This document shows positions 16,312-24,547 of a stretch of DNA of 28,464 nt, piece by piece. The position numbers and the translations under genes were made by a program. Below the pieces are notes generated by a model. It was not told where the DNA came from, made no database searches, and was given only the letters and a program-made list of their open reading frames with translations. The stretch comes from DATFYM01 sp035315065 (GTDB lineage: Bacteria; Acidobacteriota; Terriglobia; UBA7540), in NCBI GenBank assembly GCA_035315065.1, contig DATFYM010000064.1:1-28464 (forward strand), written 5' to 3'. Within the stretch, counting starts at the first letter, position 1; every line of letters starts with the position of its first letter.

Positions 16312-16324
16312 GGGATAGGAGGCC

Positions 16325-16433
16325 CTCAGTTATCAGTTATCAGTTTTCAATCGCACAAGGTCAGCTTGGCGTATCTTTGCTGAAAACTGATAGCTGAGGA
16401 CTGAGAACTGAAAACTGACAACTGAGAACTGTT
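16325..16433. repeat. TCAGTTA/AACTGA opposed arrays
   Basis: A left array of TATCAGTT units (16329-16349) and a right array of AACTGA units with one-letter changes (16382-16433). TATCAGTTTTCA (16338-16349) pairs exactly with TGAAAACTGATA (16381-16392) across a 31-base loop. It fills most of the 169-base gap before the YceI gene. Confidence 0.85.
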
Positions 16434-16480
16434 CCCTGTCCCCCATTCCCGATACCCTATTTCGGAAGGAGAACCTGACG

Positions 16481-17062
16481 ATGTCGCGATTCGCTTTGAG
16501 CCTGTTGGTTACTCTTCTCTTGGCGGCCTCAGCCGCCGCCCAGGTGGACACCTGGCAGCTTGACCCGGCGCACTCTGCCGCGCAATTCTCCGTGCGCCAC
16601 ATGGGAATTTCCACGATTCGAGGTACTTTTACCAAGGTCAGCGGTACGATTCAATACGATCCCACCGCTCCGGCGAAGTCATCGGTCGACGTCACCATTG
16701 ATGCCGCTTCGGTGGATAGCCGGGTGGAGATGCGGGATAACGACCTGCGCAGCGCGAAGTTCCTCGACGTGGAGAAATACCCCACGATCACTTTCAAATC
16801 CAAGCGGGTGGAATCGGCCGGAGCAGGAAAGCTGAAAGTAACCGGCGATCTCACGATTCATGGTGCGACCAAGGAGGCCGTGCTCGACGTGGATGGCCCC
16901 TCCCCGCCCATCAAAGACATGCAAGGAAATCCGCGAATGGGAGCTTCCGCCACCACCACCATCAACCGGCGGGATTTCGGTGTGAGCAATTATCCGGCGG
17001 CAGTGGTTGGCGAGGACCTCGCGATTACCATCGATGTGGAGATGGTGAAGCCAAAGAATTGA
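16481..17062 (+). CDS. YceI-family periplasmic protein
   Basis: A 193-residue exported protein with a signal peptide ending near AAAQV (residue 20-22). The family is an extended lipocalin-like barrel that binds polyisoprenoids or other amphiphiles in the periplasm. Signatures are WQLDPAHSAAQFSVRHMG (from residue 25), RGTFTKVSG, DSRVEMRDNDLRS..FLDVEKYPTITFKS, LTIHGATKEA and RRDFGVSNYPAAVVG. The length is normal. AAGGAG (16466-16471) gives a ribosome site 9 bases from the ATG. The stop is directly followed by the VWFA remnant, with no gap. Confidence 0.94.
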   Translation: MSRFALSLLVTLLLAASAAAQVDTWQLDPAHSAAQFSVRHMGISTIRGTFTKVSGTIQYDPTAPAKSSVDVTIDAASVDSRVEMRDNDLRSAKFLDVEKYPTITFKSKRVESAGAGKLKVTGDLTIHGATKEAVLDVDGPSPPIKDMQGNPRMGASATTTINRRDFGVSNYPAAVVGEDLAITIDVEMVKPKN

Positions 17063-17468
17063 CGAGGTACCAGCACCTTCAGAAGTTCCTCGACGACGTG
17101 CTGCGGCCTGGCGATCGAGCCTTTCTCGTCGGGTTCGGGAACCATTTGCTAGTGCTCGGCGACCTCGGGTCGGTCCACGAGTGAGCAGTTGATGAAAGGC
17201 TTGAAGCAGTACGAGCACGACCACGGCCGATTCCCCGAGCTGGGACCGCCCGACGAAGACCGCGATCTGGGGACCGCGTTTTATGACGCCATCTATTAAG
17301 ATCGCGGACGACTTGCGGTCTTCCAACGAGCTGGCCTACTATCCGTCCAGGGGGCCGTCCGCCGGGGCTGCGGATGGCGACTCCTTCCATAAGATCGCAA
17401 TCCGCGTCAAGCGACCGGGGCTGACGGTCCGCTGCAAGACAGGCTACTTCACGCGCCCCGCGTCTTGA
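17063..17468 (+). pseudogene. Broken VWFA-related protein gene
   Basis: Three pieces of a VWFA-type protein are read in three frames. The first (17062-17184) gives FLDDVLRPGDRAFLVGFG, which is the standard post-MIDAS block, and stops at a TGA. The second, one base on (17183-17299), gives EQLMKGLKQYE and then GTAFYDAIY, where the intact family has GTALYDAI. The third (17283-17468) gives IADDLRSSNELAYYP then KIAIRVKRPGLTVRCKTGYF, the family C-terminus. The N-terminal DxSxS half and the middle about 100 residues are lost. The 5' end abuts the YceI stop codon. It is decayed by deletion and at least one frameshift. Confidence 0.7.
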
Positions 17469-17614
17469 GAGCGCCTCCGAAATCAGTCGTTCCGCTAAGA
17501 ACACGTCGAGTTAAGTCGGTATTGCTTGACTCGGCGCGATGGGGGCGGTATCGTCACCGGTGGTTGGAAAGCCGCGCCGGCGGTACGGATGAACCCGCGA
17601 GAGGAGCAGCCAAG

Positions 17615-18106
17615 ATGAAGATCTTCGGGAAGAACTTATCCGACTATGTGAAATTCGAGAGAGGATTCCTGATTCTGGTCCTGGTTGTGGGCCTGGCGAG
17701 GCTGATTCTGTCTCTTATCGGCGTGCCCAACTCGACGGCAAAATTCCTCAGCTTGTCAGTCCTCTTTCTGCTGGGGATGATCTACTACTCGGTCAGAGTC
17801 TACACGAGCGGTTTTGGGAGCTACAAACAACTGCTTCCCGTCATCGCATTGCCGGTGATTGTCGGCAACTGCATCATCATCGCCGGGATCGTGATCGCGA
17901 TTCTGACGGGGAAGGATAACATCTTCAGCGCCCCCGAATATTCGCCCGGCAAAGTAGATGGCAAGACCTGGGGTCACGCAGCCGCCCACTTCGTAGCCAT
18001 GATAGTCGCGCCGCTCGTACTCTGGGGGATCGGCTCCTTGATCATGTTCGTGACCAAGAAGCTGACCGGTGGCGGAGAGCAAAAAGCCGGCGCGGCCGGG
18101 GCCTAG
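17615..18106 (+). CDS. Four-helix membrane protein, unknown function
   Basis: A 163-residue protein with predicted helices at about 18-36, 45-60, 72-97 and 122-146, and a charged C-terminal tail. The segment GKTWGHAAAHF puts two histidines at the start of the last helix. The start at 17615 is chosen over an upstream in-frame ATG (17465) because GAGAGGAG ends about 7 bases before it and the extension has low-complexity Arg-rich character. It resembles conserved hypothetical membrane proteins of Acidobacteria, but no function can be named. It is monocistronic, with a T-run (GTTTTTG at 18124) that could be a weak terminator just after it. Confidence 0.72.
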   Translation: MKIFGKNLSDYVKFERGFLILVLVVGLARLILSLIGVPNSTAKFLSLSVLFLLGMIYYSVRVYTSGFGSYKQLLPVIALPVIVGNCIIIAGIVIAILTGKDNIFSAPEYSPGKVDGKTWGHAAAHFVAMIVAPLVLWGIGSLIMFVTKKLTGGGEQKAGAAGA

Positions 18107-18354
18107 CCGAAGACCCAACCGAGCCGTTTTTGTGAAGGGACTTGTTCCCGTTTTCTCATCAACTCTCTCCCGCGATGGCGAAGGATCCCGCGTCCGAGAC
18201 CGCGATTTCGTTGTGGGAGCGAACCAGCATCTTCGAATTTAGTGCCTCCCTTGCGCCGATCCGCATTATCTAAATCTCTGGTACTTTTGGTGCGGCCGGA
18301 TTATTCCCAGACATGTTCGGCAAAGGATCGCCGCGTCGTCACCTGGAGGGAATC

Positions 18355-21300
18355 ATGAAGACATCGTTGGTTGGAAGTTGGTGCGCCGGCAGCGTCGCCG
18401 CGGGCTTGGCGCGAGCCGCGAAGTCAACGTTGGTGGCATTGGCGATGCTGTTGGTATTTGCCGGTACGGCGAAGGCTCAGGGCAACCCACCGCCCCGCCC
18501 GGATTTGACCAAGCAGCCGACTCTCTATGTGGTCGGTTACGCTCACCTGGACACAGAGTGGCGCTGGGAATATCCGCAAGTGATCCAGGAATACCTCAGC
18601 AAGACGATGCGCAACAACTTCTACTTGTTTGACAAGTATCCGCACTACATCTTCAACTTCAGCGGGTCCAACCGCTACGAAATGATGAAGGAGTATTACC
18701 CGGCCGACTTCGCGCGGCTCAAGCGCTACGTGTCAGCGGGCCGATGGTTCCCCGCCGGCTCTTCCGTGGAGGAGAATGACGTCAACTCGCCTTCCGCCGA
18801 GTCGATCATCCGGCAGGTCCTTTATGGCAATGATTTCTACCGCCGCGAGTTTGGCAAGGCGAGCGAGGAGTTCATGCTGCCCGATTGCTTCGGGTTCCCC
18901 ACCTCGCTGCCCAGTATCCTGGCGCACGCCGGCGTCAAGGGTTTCTCCACCCAGAAGCTTTCCGCGGCTTGGCAGCCGGCGCCGCACGTAGGCGGTCCGG
19001 ATTCGCCGGAGAAGACGCCGGAAGGGATTCCATTTAACGTAGGGATCTGGGAAGGTCCCGACGGCAAGGGCGTGATTGCAGCACTCAACCCTGGCGATTA
19101 TGGCAGCGATGTCTACTCCGATCTGAGCAAGAGCAATGCTCCGCCTAAGGGGCTTCCTGCAGACACTGGGGGCTACGTCTTGGATTGGCCCAGCCGCGTC
19201 AATCTGGACGGAAAGGTGACCGGCGTTTTCGCCGACTATCACTACGTGGGCACGGGTGACGTGGGAGGCAGTCCCAACGAGTTCTCCGTCAAAATGATGG
19301 AGGCGATCGAGGGCAAAAGCGTCACCGCGCTGCCGCCCATCCCGAACTTCGACGAATCGGAAGAGCAGCCGTCGCCGCCACCGGGTCCGCCGATGCGTAT
19401 GGGCGACGGGCCGCTGCGCGTGGTCTGGTCTAATGCCGACCAGATGTTCCGCGACATCAAGCCCAGCGAGACCGGCCGCATGCCCCGCTACCAGGGCGAC
19501 CTTGAGTTGATCAATCACTCCGCCGGGTCCATTACCTCGCAGGCTTACCACAAGCGCTGGAACCGCGCCAACGAGGTACTGGCCGACGCAGCGGAGAAGG
19601 CGTCGGCGGGCGCGGCTTGGCTGGGTGGCCCGCCCTATCCGTTGGAGCGGCTGAACCGTGCCTGGCGCCTGGTGATGGGAGGCCAGTTTCACGACATCAT
19701 GGCGGGCACTTCGACGCCCAAGTCCTACGAGTACTCATGGAACGACGACGTGATCGCGATGAATCAATTCGCCGGCGTGCTGTCCAGCGCCACGAAGGCG
19801 ATTGCCTCCCAATTGAACACCCAGGCGCAAGGCGTGCCCGTGGTGGTCTTCAACCAGCTCAACATTCCGCGCCAGGATCTGGTGGAAGTCGACGACCTGC
19901 CATTTGGCAGCACGACGATTATGAAGGAAAACAAGGTCGTGCTCTCCGCCCCACCGCCGGCTGGCGTTCGCGTGGTGGGACCCGACGGCAAAGAGGTTCC
20001 CGCGCAGTTGGGGCAGGGAAGCGACGGGCGTGCCCGAGTGCTGTTCCTGGCGAGCGTCCCTTCGGTGGGCTACGCGGTGTATGACATTCAGCCGTCCGAC
20101 GCGGCGACGCCCGCCTCGTCGGCCTTGAAGGTAAGCGAGTCGTCGCTCGAAAACGATCGTTACCGCCTCAAGATCGACGAGAACGGCGATGTCTCCAGCA
20201 TTTTCGATAAGAAGCTCGGCCGCGAACTGCTTTCCGGTCCGCTGCGTCTGGCCATCTCCACGGACAATCCCCAGCACTGGCCGGCCTGGAACATGGACTT
20301 CGAAGACGAGCAGCGTCCGCCGCGCGCCTACGTCGGAGGTCCGGCGCACCTCCGGGTGGTGGAGAATGGACCCGCCCGTGTGGCGGTGGAAGTCACGCGT
20401 GACGCTGAAGGCTCCAGGTTCGTCCAGATCATTCGCCTCGTGGCCGGCGATGCCGGCAACCGTGTGGAGTTCTCGAACGTCATCGACTGGGCCACTAGGA
20501 ACGCCAATCTCAAGGAGACTTTTCCTCTGGTGGCTTCCAACGCCATGGCGACCTACAATTGGGATATCGGCACCATCGAGCGGCCCAACGAAAACGAGCG
20601 GCAGTTCGAGGTGGCCACGCACCGCTGGATCGATCTGACCGACCAGGGTGGGTCACACGGCGTTACGGTGCTCACCGACGCCAAGGTCGCCTCCGACAAG
20701 CCCGCCGATAACACCCTGCGCCTGACACTGGTCCGCACGCCCGGCACGCGCGGCGGCTACGAGGACCAGGGCACGCAGGACTGGGGTCGCCACGAGTTTG
20801 TGTTCGGCCTTGCCGGGCACGAAGGCGATTGGCGCCAGGGCGACACCGATTGGCAGGCTTACCGCTTGAATGAGCCGCTGGTGGCGTTCCGGACCTCCGC
20901 CCATCCCGGCTCGCTGGGCAAAGACTTTTCGCTGCTGAAGGTCAGCAACAGTCGGGTGCACGTGATGGCCATGAAAAAGGCCGAGGCGAGCGACGAAGTC
21001 ATCGTGCGGCTAGTGGAGATGAGCGGCAAGCTGGAGCCGAACGTCCGGGTCAGGTTCGCAGCACCCGTCGCGGCCGCGCGTGAAGTGAACGGGCAGGAGC
21101 AACCAATCGGCGCCGCCACCGTCGAGAACGGCGAGTTGGCGGTGTCGCTCACCGCCTATCAACCCCGATCGTTCGCCGTGAAGCTAGTGCCACCGGCAGC
21201 GAAGGCGGCGACGGCGGGGACACCGCCGTTACAGGAGTCGCGGCCCGTCGCGCTGCCCTACGATGCCGCGGTCGCCACCCGCGACGGCAAGCCGGCGGAA

Positions 21301-22098
21301 GGCTGCTTCGATTGTGACCCCGACAGCCAGGACGCGCCGCAAGGCAAGGCGCTGGCGGCGGAAATGCTGCCGGCGGAGATTGCGTATGCCGGCGTGCAGT
21401 TCCGTCTTGCGCCCGCCGGACCTGCTGGACCCAGTGGAGTTGCCAAACCCAATGCGGTTACTGCCAAGGGTCAGAAGATTTCGTTGCCGGCCGGCCACTT
21501 CAATCGACTGTATATTCTGGCCGCCGCCTACGACGGGGACCAAACGGCGACCTTTGAGGTCCTAAGCCCCTCGACGACGGTTCACGAGGGCTTGCAGATC
21601 GAGGATTGGGGCGGTTTCATCGGCCAGTGGGACACTCGCACCTGGACGGAGAGGCGAGTGCAACTGCCGGTGCCGCCCGAGCCGGCGGCGGACGACAAAA
21701 GCCCTCGGGCTGCGAGAGCGCGGCGGATCCGGGCTTACGTGAAGGAGCACGGGCCGAGATTCAGGACCGACATGATCTACACCGGCCTCGTGCCGGGCTA
21801 CATCAAACGCGCGCCCGTAGCGTGGTTTGCCTCACATCGCCACGCCGCCGACGGCTCCAACGAGGCCTACAGCTATTCGTACCTTTTTGCCTACGACCTC
21901 GATCTGCCGGCGGGAGCGACCACCCTGGTGCTGCCCAACAATCGGACGATTCGCATTCTGGCGGTGACGGTGGCGAACGAGTCGCCGCGAGTCACCCCGG
22001 CGCATCCACTCTACGACACCCTGGAGCGCGCGGGCGTTGATATGTCGCGCTGGCGTCTCGTCCATGCGATGAGTTCCGTCGCCCCTTCAGAGCGCTGA
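18355..22098 (+). CDS. Exported GH38 alpha-mannosidase-like glycoside hydrolase
   Basis: A 1247-residue exported enzyme with a signal peptide (about residues 23-42, ending TAKAQ). The N-terminal GH38 domain shows the Zn site H64-x-D66 in HLDTEWRW, the likely nucleophile D177 in LPDCFGF, and H446-D447 in GGQFHDIMAG. GH38 removes alpha-mannose from glycans with retention. The rest (about residues 500-960) is the usual beta-sandwich region, and the last 250 residues (with AGVQFRLAP, TWTERRVQLP, YLFAYDLDLPAG) look like an extra carbohydrate-binding-type module. The start is chosen at 18355 because GGAGGG lies 4 bases upstream; an ATG at 18313 would add 14 residues. A convergent GH97 gene follows. 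Function on a mannose-containing exogenous glycan is inferred. Confidence 0.88.
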   Translation: MKTSLVGSWCAGSVAAGLARAAKSTLVALAMLLVFAGTAKAQGNPPPRPDLTKQPTLYVVGYAHLDTEWRWEYPQVIQEYLSKTMRNNFYLFDKYPHYIFNFSGSNRYEMMKEYYPADFARLKRYVSAGRWFPAGSSVEENDVNSPSAESIIRQVLYGNDFYRREFGKASEEFMLPDCFGFPTSLPSILAHAGVKGFSTQKLSAAWQPAPHVGGPDSPEKTPEGIPFNVGIWEGPDGKGVIAALNPGDYGSDVYSDLSKSNAPPKGLPADTGGYVLDWPSRVNLDGKVTGVFADYHYVGTGDVGGSPNEFSVKMMEAIEGKSVTALPPIPNFDESEEQPSPPPGPPMRMGDGPLRVVWSNADQMFRDIKPSETGRMPRYQGDLELINHSAGSITSQAYHKRWNRANEVLADAAEKASAGAAWLGGPPYPLERLNRAWRLVMGGQFHDIMAGTSTPKSYEYSWNDDVIAMNQFAGVLSSATKAIASQLNTQAQGVPVVVFNQLNIPRQDLVEVDDLPFGSTTIMKENKVVLSAPPPAGVRVVGPDGKEVPAQLGQGSDGRARVLFLASVPSVGYAVYDIQPSDAATPASSALKVSESSLENDRYRLKIDENGDVSSIFDKKLGRELLSGPLRLAISTDNPQHWPAWNMDFEDEQRPPRAYVGGPAHLRVVENGPARVAVEVTRDAEGSRFVQIIRLVAGDAGNRVEFSNVIDWATRNANLKETFPLVASNAMATYNWDIGTIERPNENERQFEVATHRWIDLTDQGGSHGVTVLTDAKVASDKPADNTLRLTLVRTPGTRGGYEDQGTQDWGRHEFVFGLAGHEGDWRQGDTDWQAYRLNEPLVAFRTSAHPGSLGKDFSLLKVSNSRVHVMAMKKAEASDEVIVRLVEMSGKLEPNVRVRFAAPVAAAREVNGQEQPIGAATVENGELAVSLTAYQPRSFAVKLVPPAAKAATAGTPPLQESRPVALPYDAAVATRDGKPAEGCFDCDPDSQDAPQGKALAAEMLPAEIAYAGVQFRLAPAGPAGPSGVAKPNAVTAKGQKISLPAGHFNRLYILAAAYDGDQTATFEVLSPSTTVHEGLQIEDWGGFIGQWDTRTWTERRVQLPVPPEPAADDKSPRAARARRIRAYVKEHGPRFRTDMIYTGLVPGYIKRAPVAWFASHRHAADGSNEAYSYSYLFAYDLDLPAGATTLVLPNNRTIRILAVTVANESPRVTPAHPLYDTLERAGVDMSRWRLVHAMSSVAPSER

Positions 22099-22106
22099 AA
22101 GGAGCT

Positions 22107-22225
22107 TCCACCACAGAGACGCAGAGGCACGAGGAAAATGGGCAAGCGTCAGGTGCATTTTGACCTTCACTTGAGGCCACGCCGCGTTGTGTCTCGGCGC
22201 TCCTCTTCCTTCGCGTCCTTGTGTC
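22107..22225. repeat. Interspersed repeat between convergent genes
   Basis: CCACAGAGACGCAGAGGCACGAGG (22112-22135) is partly mirrored by GTGTCTCGGCGCTCCTCTTCC (22189-22209). The two could pair imperfectly. This word type is common in environmental bacteria. The 186-base gap (22099-22284) has no other obvious feature. Confidence 0.55.
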
Positions 22226-22284
22226 GCTTGTCCAACTCGCACAGTTCGTCCAATAAAGTCACACGACCCTCATTTTCCGACGCG

Positions 22285-24282
22285 TCACGGTGCGGTTGGC
22301 GTGAAGATGGCCGCGGCGCCGCCACCCGGTGCCAGGTGCAGTTTCAGCTTATCGCCGGACGAAACGCGTTGCCTGCTGATCTCGAGGCTGGTCGCCACCT
22401 TGTCGGCGTCGGCCCCGTCGGCGAACACCTGTGCCTCGTACGTTCCCGAACCGAGGAAGCTCAGCGGGACCTCCAGGTCGCGCGCGTCCCAGTTGGTCAT
22501 CGAGCCTAGATACCAGGTGTTGCGGTGACGCCGGGCGATGGTGACGTACTTTGAGGGCTCGCCGTTGGGCACGCGCGTTTCGTCCCACACGGTCGGCACC
22601 TTCTCTAGAAACTCCATGCCGGGCTGGCGGTCGTAGGACTCGGGGTAATCGGAGAGCATCGCCAGCGGACTGAAGAAGACCACGTACATGGCCAACTGGT
22701 GGGCGCGCGTGCCCTGGCACATGGGCTCCACGTTGCGCGGCTGAAACTGCTCGCGGGTCGCGTTCTGGAAACAGCCCGGCGTGTAGTCCATGGGGCCCGC
22801 CAGGTTCCGCGTGAAGGGAATGGTGACGTCGTGCTCGGGCGTGACGCGGGTGCTCCACTTGCTGTACTCCATGCCCATGATCCCTTCGCGCGTCAGCAGG
22901 TTGGGATAGGCGCGTCGCAGCCCTGTGGGCTTGTAGGCTCCGTGGAAATCCACCGTCAGGTGATAGCGGGCGGCTTTGCTCACCATCTCCTGGTAGAAGT
23001 TCACCATCTCCTGATCGTCGCGCTCCATGAAGTCGATCTTTACCCCGGAGACGCCCCACTTCTCATAGAGCGGAAACGCCGCGTCGATCTGCTTCTTCAC
23101 CGCCGACCAATAGAGCCAGATCAGCACCTTCACCCCGTGCGCCCGCGCGTGCTGCACGATGGCCGGGACATCGACTTCGGGGACGTAGCGGGTGATGTCA
23201 CCCTGCTCGTAGCCGACGCCGTGCGGCGACCAGCCGGCGTCGATCAGCATGTACTCCAGGTGATGCTCGGCGGCGAAATCCACGTAGTGCATCATGGTGG
23301 CAGTGTTCATGCCGGGCTTGAAGTCCACGTTGCGGGCGAAGCTGCCGGACCACCAGTCCCACGCCGCTTTGCCCGACTGGATCCAGGAGGTGTCTCCGAT
23401 CTGGTTGGGCTGGCTCAGATTCATAATCAGCTCGCTCGATTCAATCAGGCCGCCGGGACGCGAGTTCACCATGATCACGCGCCATGGCGTTGCTTTGGGC
23501 GTTGAGCCGGCCACCGCTCGCTCCGCGTGCCCGATCATCGGCGACAGCTTGCCGGCGAGGCCATTGGGGACACCCAGCGCGGCCCCAACGTAGAGGCCGG
23601 CGTAGTCCGTCAGGTCAGCTTCGGTGATCGCCACCCACGGGCCGTCGGTGAGTTCCACCAGCAGCGGCAGTCCGATAATCGACGTGGGCTTGATCTGGTC
23701 CAAGCGCAGGTGCTCGAACTCCGACTCGTAAGGGCTCTGGAAGCGGCCGATGTTGAGCGCGAACGTGGACCCTTCGCGGGCAAAGTAGAAGCCAGTTCTA
23801 TCCGACGAGATCACGAAGTTCTCCAGCCCGCCCTCTCGCGGCAGGAAGTAGCGAAATGCCAGGCCGTCGTTATAGGCCCTGAAGATCACGTCCACGCGGC
23901 GGAAGGGGGCTTGCTTTTCGCGCAGCGAGACGCTGAGCTCGTGGTAGTGGTTGCGCACTTGGCGCGCGGTGCCGAAAGGATTCTCCCAGGTCTCGTCGTG
24001 AAAGTCGCGGGCAGTGTGCAGGAGCTCGAAGTCGCGGTCCATCGGACGCATGTCGATAAAGTCGAGCCCCAGAGGGGAATCGGTGAGGACTGGAGCGCCC
24101 TTATACGACACGCGGTAGTAGGGCCGCTCCCCTGGCAGGTAGGGCGCCGGATTCGATTTCAGCTCGAACGCGACTTGCAGATTATCATCCGGAGAAGCCA
24201 GCACCAGCGGCTCCTTGGCGGCAGCAAACCCGATGCCACACCATGTTGCGGCGGCGAAGGTGAAGATGACTTTAGCCAGCAT
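22285..24282 (-). CDS. Exported GH97 glycoside hydrolase (alpha-galactosidase/alpha-glucosidase type)
   Basis: A 665-residue enzyme with a signal peptide (residues 1-22). Its N-terminal beta-sandwich carries SPDDNLQVAFEL, then the (beta/alpha)8 barrel has IDAGWSPHGVGYEQ, the block GVKIDFMERDDQEMVNFY and LLTREGIMGMEYSKW, and a C-terminal all-beta region. D417 in VKIDFM sits where retaining GH97 members have their nucleophile, while inverting SusB-like members lack an Asp there, so a retaining alpha-galactosidase-type mechanism is likely. E472 or E467 may be the acid/base. AGGGAG lies 6 bases before the ATG. Export, and adjacency to the GH38 gene, suggest breakdown of outside glycans. Polysaccharide-utilization genes such as SusC/D are absent here. 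Confidence 0.92.
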   Translation of the reverse strand: MLAKVIFTFAAATWCGIGFAAAKEPLVLASPDDNLQVAFELKSNPAPYLPGERPYYRVSYKGAPVLTDSPLGLDFIDMRPMDRDFELLHTARDFHDETWENPFGTARQVRNHYHELSVSLREKQAPFRRVDVIFRAYNDGLAFRYFLPREGGLENFVISSDRTGFYFAREGSTFALNIGRFQSPYESEFEHLRLDQIKPTSIIGLPLLVELTDGPWVAITEADLTDYAGLYVGAALGVPNGLAGKLSPMIGHAERAVAGSTPKATPWRVIMVNSRPGGLIESSELIMNLSQPNQIGDTSWIQSGKAAWDWWSGSFARNVDFKPGMNTATMMHYVDFAAEHHLEYMLIDAGWSPHGVGYEQGDITRYVPEVDVPAIVQHARAHGVKVLIWLYWSAVKKQIDAAFPLYEKWGVSGVKIDFMERDDQEMVNFYQEMVSKAARYHLTVDFHGAYKPTGLRRAYPNLLTREGIMGMEYSKWSTRVTPEHDVTIPFTRNLAGPMDYTPGCFQNATREQFQPRNVEPMCQGTRAHQLAMYVVFFSPLAMLSDYPESYDRQPGMEFLEKVPTVWDETRVPNGEPSKYVTIARRHRNTWYLGSMTNWDARDLEVPLSFLGSGTYEAQVFADGADADKVATSLEISRQRVSSGDKLKLHLAPGGGAAAIFTPTAP

Positions 24283-24366
24283 GTTCTACTCCCTTTCTCG
24301 GCCGGGCCTTGAGGGGCTAGTGTGCTGTAACACGTGGCCTCTGATTCGTGAGAATGGCCAGCTTCA

Positions 24367-24505
24367 GAAGAATTGACGATTGCAGATTGACGATTGACGA
24401 TTGGAAAAGAACCACTGACGATTGTCGGGCCTATTGAAAAGCCGTGCAGCTTGCTTCTTTTGCTCTTTCAATCGTCAATCGTCAATCTGCAATCGTCAAT
24501 TCTTC
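24367..24505. repeat. Long perfect inverted repeat made of GATTGAC words
   Basis: The 37-base arm at 24367-24403 is matched without error by its reverse complement at 24469-24505, with a 65-base spacer. Each arm contains three GATTGACG-type words and one GATTGCA. The spacer holds a further partial pair (AAAAGAA with TTCTTTT). It lies in the gap between two minus-strand genes, downstream of the M20 gene and upstream of GH97, so it may end the M20 transcript. Confidence 0.9.
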
Positions 24506-24547
24506 GCCCCGGTCAGGAGTCGGATGTTACGGCACCTCCTAGGGTCC

